A DNA stretch of 64,000 bases from Naematelia aurantialba (taxonomy: Eukaryota; Basidiomycota; Tremellomycetes; Tremellales; Naemateliaceae). The notes beneath the pieces were generated by a model. The model had not been told where the DNA came from and made no database searches. It saw only the letters and a program-made list of their open reading frames with translations. This document shows, piece after piece, positions 1 to 9,640 of this stretch. Numbering within the stretch: the first letter of the stretch is position 1; the number at the start of each line of letters is the position of its first letter. The position numbers and the translations under genes are program-made. The DNA is taken from contig JAKFAO010000007.1 of NCBI GenBank assembly GCA_021527695.1, forward strand, positions 1,426,001-1,490,000. The letters run 5' to 3'.

Positions 1-55
1 GAACGACGGCCAAACAAGAAAGACGGCCAAACGACAACGACGGCCAAACAAGTAC
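1..55. repeat. short tandem repeat at window edge
   Basis: Three imperfect copies of a roughly 16-20 bp unit containing ACGGCCAAACAA are seen at the very start and may continue to the left of the window. No coding region overlaps them. They lie about 230 bp downstream of the stop of the first gene, which is on the minus strand. Positions 56-287 show nothing else recognisable. Confidence 0.6.
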
Positions 56-287
56 TCCTCGACCAGCGGCCCACTCTCCATCCATGCGAGACCTCGTGCT
101 CCGGCTCACTTCGGGACCGCAACCACACGTAGACTCTTGATAGCCGATGGTCGAGGGCGATAGAACTCGACGACACAGATAGATGGACGCTCTATTACGC
201 AGGCAGGCCTACGCGGGGCCTGCCAATGTGTTCTGAGCTCCACCGGACACCGCGTGCTACGCGCCCGCGCCCCAACGACGCCCGCTC

Positions 288-2588
288 TCATGCTGGATTG
301 AAGTCGAGCGTGGTGACTTTCAAGCCGTCCTGTACGCGTCAGCTCTTGCTCTCCCTCTCTCTCTCTTTCTAGCCGTCTCGCCACCAAGGAGACACGACGT
401 ACCGCCCAGACAATCATGGTGTCCCCGTCAAACACCACGATGAGCAAGTTGTCTCTGCTGGGCAAGGCCTGTTGCAGCGTGATATCCGTTTCGGCCAATC
501 GGAATCTGGGTTTGTGATTCCGCGCCAAGGGGTGGATATTCCACTGCTCGGAGAGCGACATGGTGCCGAGCTGGTGAACTCGTCAGCATCATCGTCATCC
601 TCACCCTCGTCCTCGTCCGCATCCTCACCCTCGGAGCACTTTGGGACAAGGTACATACGGCAGTTTCGGCACCTTGAATACTGCGCGCGGCGTCGAGATC
701 GCCTCCGAGCCGGTGGCCGAGCCGGCGTTCGCCGTACTTGATCGTCAGGCGGTGGAAGTCGCGGATCGTCATGCGCACGCAGACCTCGTTGCTCGACGGA
801 TCTCGCTTGGCCTCGACAAAGCTGAGCGAGACAAAGCGGCTCCCGTACGCGGCGATATTCCGGTCCCACGTATTCGGGGCGGTGTGCGTCCAGAGTGACA
901 CCTGCCCACGGCTCCACTGCTCGTACCGCAGTGCCTTCCGGATGTCGGCCGGAATCTTCAGATGCGCATTGACGACGCGGACGAGGTGGTCGACCGACAC
1001 CGCGCCGGACAGCATCATGAGCGTCGCCTGGCCCTCTGGGAGCTGGGCGGAATGGCGCGATACCACGTGCCCAATCTCGGCGCTGAAGACGATGATGCCG
1101 TCCGAGATGACGAGGCGGCGCTCCCTGGCTTCCTCGGGGAAGTTCTCGGGAACCCACTGGGCGCTCGTGGCCGGTGCATGTGGCACATCAGGGAGGAGGA
1201 GCACAACGTCGTCGTCCATGCTGGGGATGTCGTCGTAGATGAACGAGGTCCCGTCGGGGGTGGAAATGTAGCAGAAGGACGGGAGGCGGAAAACCTCCAT
1301 GATGGCAATGGGGAGGTGGGGCCCGCTGTCCATATCAGTCAAGAAGTCGTGGATGGCAGGCAGGTGACAGCCGACTCACTTGCCCTCGATGATGTGCGAG
1401 CACGTGTCCGCGAGAAAGGCGAGGTGGAACGGACTTAAAAAGCTCGTCCACGTACTGTCGAGGGTCGTGTCACCCGGGATTTTCTGCCTCGGTCAGCCTG
1501 AACCGAAATCGCACTCTAGGAAACAATGTAGACGAGGAGACACGTAGTCTGGGAATTTCATGTAGACCGAGCACTTGTCGGAAAGAGGGACTCACAGCGA
1601 CGGGGTAGCCGCGCATCCAGTCCCAGAGCACGAGCAGGCGGTTGGACACGCCGACGGCTAGGCGGTTCATCGTGCACGGCACGAAGCATGTGTAGTCGGA
1701 GGGCTCCGTGTCTTCGGGTAAGATGAGGTCTGCCCAGGCCAGTGTCGCGCGCGGGTGTTTGCTGTTGGCGAGCTCGAGCGTGAAGGTGGTGTTGGGTGGA
1801 TAGGCATTGACGTCGCAGTCGAGGAAGTACAGCCGGGTCGGCACACGCCCCGACACCGGATCGCGCTCCCTGCACCGCGTCAGCACCTCTTGCCTGTGAT
1901 TTGCCTGACGATTTTGCTGCGTGTGACTTGCTCCCCGGTGGTTGGTGATTGTGCTGTGGATGCCAGCAACTCACAAGTACTTTGCGACGACGAGGAGGCC
2001 CTCGCTTGGCCAGATGGTGAGCCCGTCCACCTCGGCGTCCAGCTCCGCCGTCCAGCTGTCCCAGCCGGTACCGCCGCCGGCTCCCCTGCGCCGCCAGAAC
2101 TTCATGTACGAGTTCCCGAGGTACGGTGGCACCGAGTACTTGTACCATGCCTTGTACAGCAGCCCGTCGCGCCAGTTGGCCACTTCGGGCGGGTGCAGCG
2201 AGTCGTGCGTCGTTATCCGCGGGGTCAGGCTGTGGAACGCCTGTTCCCGCGCCACCAGGCGGTCCACCGCCTGTTTCGAGGTCAGGTGCGGCGCCAACGA
2301 CGCAGAAGTCAGGTTGATCGAGTGCAGATGCGCCTGCAGCCGCAGCTGGAGAGAAGACGACGTGAGGATCAGGTGGTTGAAGCGTTTGGATACCTGCACC
2401 CGCGTCCATGTCAGTGCCAGACGAACGGTGGTACAGGCAGAGAGGAGTGGACGTACACGGGAGACGTTCAGTAGGTCGGAGATACCGAGCTCTTCCAGGA
2501 TCTGCAATACAACCACATCTTTGTCGTAAATCTGCGCAAAGAGACTCGGGAGCGACTGCATGATGGGCCCGGATACGATGATGTTCAT
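288..2588 (-). CDS. F-box-type protein, basidiomycete family
   Basis: A multi-exon gene. The first exon (2588-2457) encodes a short helix-rich segment with ILEELGISDLLNVSR. It joins in phase 0, across an intron with donor GTACGT, to VSKRFNHLI at 2393. Together these read as an F-box core (LL.VS.VSKRFN), expected to bind Skp1 in an SCF ubiquitin ligase. The next exon runs to about 1975, followed by exons around 1886-1490 and 1340-650 and a piece from about 560 to 403. The last exon (329-288) follows a 73-nt intron and ends with DGLKVTTLDFNPA. The C-terminal body is beta-rich with many Trp residues and resembles the other F-box gene at 9641-13010, which also ends WDHGW. The start at 2588 is the first ATG of the open frame; an ATG at 2561 is an alternative. 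Internal splice sites between 650 and 1900 are approximate. The substrate is unknown. Confidence 0.7.
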
Positions 2589-3026
2589 GCCAATCAACCA
2601 TTTACTCTTCACGGCCGAGTAACGACACAAAAGGGGATCGAGCCGAAGCGCCAGTCACGTGACTACAAAGCCAGTGTTCCTGCAGCATCGCAGTGGCCAG
2701 TAGACTTCTCTTGTCAAGGAGATCTTTGACCTGCAGTGAGTCAACCAAGGCAGCGCGTCATTGGACTACCTTGCAATGCTGCATGCTACTTCCGATCGGA
2801 TACGATCGAAACACCTCTAGACTGAACGAACGGTATGCTACAGACGATACAGCGATACCGACCCATGCTAAATATTGTCCATTATTTTCTCGTGTCTCCT
2901 TGACTCCCGGCTCCCCTTCAGCCCTACCCATTCTTCAACCGCTTCCCTCTCTGTCCACCGCCGCTCAGACTCGTGCCTGCTCCCCCGCTTCACTCCAGCC
3001 ATTCCTCCCCTAATCGGATTGGCTGC
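2589..3026. other. intergenic, about 440 bp
   Basis: This lies between the start of the F-box gene and the end of the phosphatase gene, both on the minus strand. It should hold the phosphatase 3' UTR and the F-box promoter. A pyrimidine-rich stretch near 2890-3010 reads as purine-rich on the minus strand. No gene is supported here. Confidence 0.5.
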
Positions 3027-5459
3027 TCACCTGCCATCCATATCGCCCGACGATGCAAGCTTGCTCCTGCCTCGCGGCCTCCCAGACGGTGACGAAGCAG
3101 AAGCTGTTGGCGAAACGCTGTCCATTCCAGCGGACCGCATCTTCTTGAAGCTGGATCGCTTGGTCAGGGCCGCACCTCCGACAGAGCTGGCTCGGCGCTT
3201 AGCATGCAGCTCGTCCGACGCGGCTGCAGTTTCTTCGTCGACCATAGCGAGGTACCAGTGAATGATGACTGTTTAGGTCAGCGTTAGATAGAGGGCAACT
3301 ACTGACGGTGCGAGTGAGGGAGAGGCACTGATGGAGGGCACGAGTGAGAGGAGCGGCACTGATGGGGGGCACGAGTGAGAGGAGCGGCACTGATGGGGGA
3401 GGGCACGAGGAACGGGCGACATACCACGATGCACGAAGAGATACTGTCGCAAGCTCTGCACGAGGCTCATGCGCTGCACCCGCATGCTCTCCAACACACC
3501 GGCGATCGGGCTCCCTTCAATCTGAGAGAGCGGCGTGGGCATGCGATGCCGCGCGGTCGACTTGGTGATTGGCATAGCTCGGCCGAGGTCGGCGGGCAGC
3601 CTGGGAGCCGAGTCAGCACGAGCTGCAGGCCAGCAAGGGGGAGTAGCAGAGCAACAGAGTGACAAGTGAACAAGACGCAAGAAGAGCAACAGAGAGTGAC
3701 AAGTGAACAAGACGCAAGAAGAGCAGAGAGTGACAAGTGAACAAGACGCACGCATCATCCTGCTGCTTCTCCGAGCTGCCAAAAGCACTATTCAAGCTCG
3801 GCCGTCTATCACGCCCGTGTTCGCTGTCAATACTCTCGACTGTGCTCCCTCGATGACGCGAGAACCGCTCGTCGGGTTTTGGACTCGACCCCGACCCGGC
3901 GCTGACGCCAGAACCAAAGCCGCTCCCGACCACGTCGCCACCAGCACTCAAGCCAGAACCAAAGCCGCTCCCGGCCACATCGCCACCAGCACTCAAGCCA
4001 GACCCGACGCCCGCGCCCGGAACCGGATCGACGTCCATCTGCTGCCCATTCTGCGCGCCATGCCTGTTCTGCCCGTTCAGGCCGTTTGCACCATCCCGGG
4101 CATGCGTTTCAAAAAGACTCGCATCGAGCCTTGGAGCACTAGCAGAACCAGGTGTAGAGGTCGTTATCGACGTGAATACTGATGTACCCTGAGGACCAGG
4201 CGACGAAGAGGACGTCGGGCCTGTCGCGCCGGGGATTTCCATAGGACCGGGTCCGGATCTTGAAGATTCCGTCGAGCCAGTGTGGATCGAGATATCGCAG
4301 TTGTCAGTGCCGTTGGCGTGGATGTCGCCGTCGCCATACCTGGCGGCAGAGGTTGTGCTGAGCTCGGACGACTCGACCGAAGGTCGCCGTGCAAGCTTCC
4401 GTTCGCGCTTGAGCCCGTCGGCAATGGCGTCCGTTACGATAAAGCTGCCGGTGCGACCCACACCCGCCGAGCCTAGACCGTCAGGGGATGCTCGGTGGGA
4501 GGAGGTCACAGAGGTCGGAGGTTACAGGGGTAGGCGGGCAGGGAGGGAAAGGGGAAAGAGGAAATAGAGGCCGGAGGACAGAGAGGGAAAGGGGCAAAAG
4601 GAAACAAAGGTCAAAGGGAAGGAAGCGAAGAGGGCAAATACTCACAATGTACGAGGACAGGAGGCTGCTCTGCGCGACCGCAATCCTCCTGCTCGGCGCC
4701 ACACATTTCCTCCTGCGCGCCATCGACGTCCCGCATTAGAGCGAGCAACACTTCAGGTGAGGCCGGGACATCGAAATCAGGCCACGACGTGCACTGAATC
4801 TGCACGATCGTGCGCGATTCGTTCGGATGCCCATCATGCGAAATCACAAAGACCCGGCGGATGTTTTCGGCCTCGGCATGCGTCAAGGGCGAACTGGGCG
4901 CAGCGCCTGCCAGGCCAAAGTCGAAGCCCGAGGTCTGTTGCGGTGCAGGCGCCATGTCCTTGCCTCCTGATTCCGAGATGAGGTGGAGCTTGATGTGCCC
5001 ATAATGCTGATCTTGCCAGTAATTCCCGCACTTGAGCAGCCCGCCCTCGAATTGCTTGGTCAGCCTGTCGGGTCAGCAATTGCACACCGTCGAATCGGTG
5101 GATGCCAAAATCGGTGGAAGCCAATAGGGCGATAAACAAGGAGGCACGACACTCACATGACGATAACGCGCACGCGCTGCTCCCACACTAGCGTCCAGAA
5201 ATCGCGGTAGGTCGCGTCGAGCGGCCCCTGCGTCGCAATGTACCGCCTCGTCGTCCCTCGCGGCTGTACAAACGAAGCGTTGATATAATCCGAATCGTCT
5301 GACGGCGTCTCGAGGCGCACGCGCGAATAGTCGTACGGCCATATATTCTTGTACCTGTTCTTCGTGCCGCGCTCCACTCCCGCCGTGATACTAAACGGAA
5401 AGTAGTCGTCCGGAAAGCGATGGACGTCTTCCTCCTCATCCTTATCCTTGCCTTTAAAC

Positions 5460-5513
<54 letters not shown>

Positions 5514-7761
5514 ACCCCTGTTCCTGCCCCTGCGAATGCCGCAAATTCCGCCCCCCCCAGCCTAGCCAGCTCCGACTCGGGTTTAGAGGCGAATTCCGTG
5601 CTTGGGCGTTGCGCCTGCGAGGCTCGCGTGGTCGAAGACGGGTTGGAGATTCCAGAGCCCTGCGTGTGCCAGTCCATGACCGCCTGCAGACGCTTTTGCT
5701 CGCCCAGCTCAATCTGGTAGAATTCATCCGCCAGGCGATCCATCTGCTCCTTCTCGGACATGGTAACGAGATCACCGAGCCACCGAGGCAACTCGGACGC
5801 ACGCCGCGTCACATCGCTCGGCAGCGCAAGTGGGATACGTTCCGTGATGCCCCCGTGCGACAGTTCGAGATTTTGCCGGATATTATCAAAGAACGGGTTC
5901 GCAGGTTGTAGCTTGACGGGAGAGGTCTGTGACGAGCTGCGCACGCTTGTGGCGAGGGACGAGAGCGACATTTCGCCACCGCCACCGAAACTGGCAGCAC
6001 CGCGAAGAGGACGTTCCGTCGTCGTCGTAGCCGGAAGCGATCCAAATGGGTTGGCTCGCAGACTCAGTCCAGGCGTCGCAGGAGGCATTTGCAGTCCGAC
6101 AGGAGGACGTCGGGTGTTTGTCGAACCTGTTCTCGTCAGATACAGCTGCGCCTATTCTCGAAGGACTCACCCGACTGGAACGCGAGTTTCGTCAACCTTC
6201 CTCCTCCCAGCGCTCCATTCTGTTGCGATTCCTGCTCTGGCGCAGCGGCATCATCGAGGTCGGAAACCATCTCGATTCCCGCAGCCTCAGCAGCCTTTTG
6301 ACCACCTTTGACGAACCAGAGCTTTCCGCTGTACTCCTCGCGCTCGAATTTGCTCGCAAGGCCACCCAAGATGCTCGAATCGGGTGCAGACCCCGAATCG
6401 CCATCGAGCAGCACGATATCGCTCTTTTCGCGCCACTTGTTCATCTCGACTCCCGCAGGCGCCGTGAGCATCGTGCTAAGCCGCTGGAGCGTGAATGCCG
6501 GACGGCGCAGCAACGTCGACGGGATCGGAAGAGAGAGTGCCGTTGGGATATGAGCGTGTTGGTAGGCGGATGGTGGGCGGAGGTCGAGGACGAGGGTCGA
6601 GAGCTGGGAGAGGAGAGGCCGCAGAGCGCTGATGGAGATGGGTTGGAGATGAGTGGGACCAGGGGACGGCGACGTCGTGCTTGAAGCTAGGGGACTGGGT
6701 GATTTGGCCGTATGCGCCAAAGGAGGGCTGAGAACGGACGATGACTTGGGGAGTGATGCCCGCCGTCGGGCCAACGAAGCCGGTAAATGCGGTTTGCTCG
6801 ACATGTCGACGTCCATTGACTTGGTTTCATCCTTGTCCTTGCTTTTGCTCTTGGTCATGCTCCTGTACTTTGCCAAAGTCTCCCTGCTCATCCCGGCATG
6901 CACCGGTCCCATTGGCGACTTGGCCGGGCTCGTCGCTGCCTGCGGGTCGTCAGAGGCTCTGCGTACCTGCGCGCCCTCTGCCCACAAATTCCCCCCGCTC
7001 CAGCTGCCATCGATGTTGAGCCGCTCAAACGGGTAGCCGAGATGCGGACTGTTCTTACCGTGCCCGAGACCGGGTCCGTCGAGCGACGGTGTGGGTGCGC
7101 CCGACGACGCGGCGAGCGCATGCCATGGCGAGGACGGCACCCCACTGCCGCCGCCAGGGCCGGAACCACTGCCACTGGCTCCCAGGGCCTGGAAGAACGG
7201 CTGCGTTGGAAGCGATCCTCGATGTGTTGGGGTGGCGTGTGGATGTGGAGGAGTGGCGGTGGGCGATCGGAACGGCGAGGAGACGGGTGTGGTCGCTATT
7301 GGGGAAGGGGAGTAGGGGGAGTAGGGGACCTCGGGTGGCGGATTGCGGTGTTCGTTGGCCGAGGGAAAGTTGGGGATGACGGTCGGTGCCGCCGACCGGC
7401 GCCTCGTTGATGACGACGACGATGATGACGACGACGATGACTCGGCGGCGACATCGATGGTCGATGAGCGCGTCATCGTGATGTGGGCGGTGGCGGCACT
7501 GGACAACGTTGCGCCAGGCATCGATCCTGGGCCAGGTCCTGAAGTTGATCCCAAGGCGTGAGCGGCGGCGGGGGGAAATGTGAATGTGAAAGCGGTCGAA
7601 GTGGACGCGTTGGGTGGCGTGCGCTGTCCATCGTATCCCCTGTTCCGCGGGTCGTCTAGACCTGCGTCTGTCTCGTCCACGTCCATCTCTCCTTTTGGTG
7701 ATCGACTGTGAAGAGGGGTCGATGGGCCGGCGGCGGTGGTAATTATGCTCTGCTGATGCAT
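3027..7761 (-). CDS. protein tyrosine phosphatase with rhodanese-like domain (Pyp1/Pyp2 type)
   Basis: Six exons join in frame (7761-6171, 6126-5157, 5064-4646, 4472-3752, 3600-3425, 3268-3027) and give 1372 residues. A long disordered Ser/Pro-rich N-terminus precedes a rhodanese-like domain around residues 380-480 (LVLDLRPPSAYQHAHIPTA), which lacks an evident catalytic Cys. The PTP domain begins with KNRYKNIWPYDYSRVRL and DYINASF. It has the WPD loop (Asp about 950), the P-loop HCSAGVGRTG (Cys 994) and the Q-loop VQSLRQYLFVH near residue 1285. This architecture is that of fungal phosphatases that inactivate stress MAP kinases; the substrate is inferred. Two oddities are that an intron interrupts the catalytic Cys codon, and that about 240 extra residues, including a 17-residue Gly/Ser repeat, separate P-loop and Q-loop. 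The last codons (AG|GTGAGC) could also be a splice donor, so a further 3' exon is possible. Confidence 0.9.
3300..3400. repeat. intronic tandem repeat, unit about 33 bp
   Basis: About three imperfect copies of a unit containing GAGGAGCGGCACTGATGG and GGCACGAGTGAGA lie in the last phosphatase intron (3269-3424). They do not extend into the flanking exons. Confidence 0.7.
3657..3752. repeat. intronic minisatellite, unit about 35 bp, overlapping a splice donor
   Basis: Nearly identical copies of a unit containing GTGACAAGTGAACAAGACGC begin near 3657, 3692 and 3727. They lie within phosphatase intron 3601-3751. The right-most copy runs to the exon border and supplies the donor (GTGCGT on the minus strand) through one base difference. 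The other copies read TTGCGT there. Confidence 0.8.
3895..4015 (-). repeat. coding minisatellite (Gly/Ser/Ala repeat) in the phosphatase
   Basis: Direct repeats of about 51 bp encode about two and a half copies of a 17-residue unit of the form GSGFGSGLSAGGDVA. They sit in the insertion between the phosphatase P-loop and Q-loop. The reading frame is kept, so copy-number change would alter insert length without a frameshift. Confidence 0.8.
4473..4645 (-). other. intron inside the catalytic cysteine codon of the phosphatase
   Basis: A 173-nt intron in phase 1. The upstream exon ends V-L-V-H plus the T of the Cys codon. The donor is GTGAGT and the acceptor CTAG. The downstream exon begins with GC to complete TGC, followed by S-A-G-V-G-R-T-G. 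The intron interior is purine-rich on the plus strand. Without splicing, the frame reads a short unrelated tail and loses the catalytic loop. Confidence 0.9.
5457..5515 (-). repeat. (CTCCTG)n microsatellite coding Ala-Gly repeat
   Basis: About nine copies of the hexamer CTCCTG (plus strand) encode alternating Gly-Ala in phosphatase exon 2, N-terminal to the PTP domain. The repeat stays in frame and is near perfect. Confidence 0.9.
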
Positions 7762-9640
7762 CGCGACGCCGGCAGCAGAGAGCCGAGTGCCGCGTGCAGC
7801 GAGATGATGAGCCCAGGCGCGCGGCTGATGGTCGTCCCTGTAGGCTTGAAGCCAAGCCGCAGGGTCAAGGCAGGGCTAGCGACCTAGAACACGTCAGAGT
7901 CCGAGGTGGTAAGAAGAGCCGGCGATCGAGTCGTCGAGAGAGAGAGTGTGACCGAGCTTGGCGTGGCGGCGTCGAGTCGTGGAAATGCACAAGTGACAGG
8001 TAGTCCAGTAGTCCAGTGGTCCAGCGATGATTGATGAGCAACAGTGGTAGACGGTGCCGAGATGATGCCAATATGAAAATGTGAAAATGCGAAAATGCAC
8101 GACCGCGAGTAAGACCCAAACGACGGCGAGTGCAGTGACGTCGTCGTGTCGTCAACAGAAAGGAAAGGACGCCGCGCTGCTTTTCTGATTTTCCGCTGCG
8201 CCTGTCGTGTATTGACTGTCGAGAACAAGTAGAAGAAACGTCGGTATCGAGGTCGGCGAGAGTGTGTGGATGGGTACAATTACCGCCAGAGCATCGACAA
8301 GATCATCGCGACCGACGCGAGCCGGGTTACCTGCAAGACGGAGACAATCGATGGCTAAACTCGAAGAAAACGGGGCTGGATGCGACTGCAGACTGACAAG
8401 CGTATCTGGTCGATGCTGGCGAAGGAGAAGAACAGAGACGTATCACGGGAGGGAGGATGGATGAATGCGAGAGACAAGGCAGAGTAGAATGAAGAGGTAA
8501 TGCTATTGCTGACCAAGGGAGCAAAAGGGAGGGAAAATGGACACGAAATGGGATTTTCCAGCTGGGATTTTAGGACCTGGGCCGGGACCTCGGTGGAGCT
8601 GCAGTAGTCAGGCACACGACCACAGAGCAGCCTACAGCCGTCTCGTAGCACGCAATCTACAAAAGTGACAACGCAGCAAAGCAACACGGGAACTACTACA
8701 ACACAAAGAGAGCCTCGAGCATTTTTATTGCATTGAGGCTTGATCCGATTCGGACTTTTTTTTCACTTGATGCCGCTGCAGCCTTGCACTTCCTGGCTCG
8801 CAAGTGTTCGAACTCCGTGCTTGCTCTAGAGGCGCTATATTTTGCCTCCGACATCGCCCACGTCCCAAGCCTTGTTTTCCATCCTCTCTCTCTTACCTCT
8901 TGAGCATCCTACTCGACCTCCTCCCCCTAACTGCAAAAAAAGTCAACGCCCACGGGCAAGAGGGAGGGGGACGCTACGGAAAAGAAAAAGCCACGATTTC
9001 TTTTTACCCGTGTTTCTTTCTAATCTTCGTGACGTGGCTATGACGTAAGACATATGACGCGCGGAAATTAAGGACAGAAATTTGAAACCAGTCGCTCGGG
9101 CGCGGCAGAAAACCCGTGGGGGGCGTTCTGCCTTGGGCGTCGTGCAGGCAGTGATCGGGTGCATACCGCATTCCTCGGCTTTTCGGTATCCTGTGGTCCT
9201 TCTATCCTTCTATCCCCGATCCTGATTCGGGGTCCTGTACAAACAGAGGACACACGGGTGGACAACAGGCAACCGACCGCCTTGTTATCCTCGACTTGCC
9301 GTTCTCGGCCAAAAGGATAATTCACCCCCTTTGTTTCAGCTGTGGCCCCGAAACCGAGTCTCCATTGACGAGGCTCATGACGTGTACGATGCTCTGACGA
9401 ATGTGCTCGATCACGAGTGCGACGCGTGGCTCGGTATACTCGGTATCATAGCAAGGCGAAGCGTAGCGAATGTACATATATGTGGGTAGGCAGGACTACT
9501 GTATAGCTCTGTGGGTAGGACTGCTGTATGACTCGGTGGGCAGTACAGAAGCGATCTCGTGCGTTCACTCGTCTTTGCATCGGACTTTTCGTGCCAAGAC
9601 TGGCAACATGCTCGTTGCCCACCAGTAGGATATCCGGTGC
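7762..9640. other. intergenic, about 1.9 kb
   Basis: The region separates the phosphatase start from the 3' end of the second F-box gene. Positions 7400-7440, just inside the phosphatase gene, hold a GAC/GAT triplet run. The stretch 7762-8700 is probably the long 5' leader and promoter of the phosphatase. Open frames here are short, lack recognisable motifs and have no paired splice structure. A T-run at 8757-8763 and AT-richer DNA at 8700-8770 are the only compositional features. I support no gene here. Confidence 0.5.

Noticed and set aside
1558..2601. 347-residue open frame on the minus strand
   Set aside because: It is rich in Arg, Gly and Ala with no conserved motif and overlaps the F-box exons in another frame. 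It is a GC-rich shadow.
8785..8830. GTTCGAACTC resembling a tRNA T-arm
   Set aside because: No matching acceptor, D-arm or anticodon stem can be formed around it on either strand.
8300..9400. Possible small gene in the large gap before the second F-box gene
   Set aside because: Frames are under 110 residues, low-complexity and without consistent splice pairs. No homologous motif was seen.
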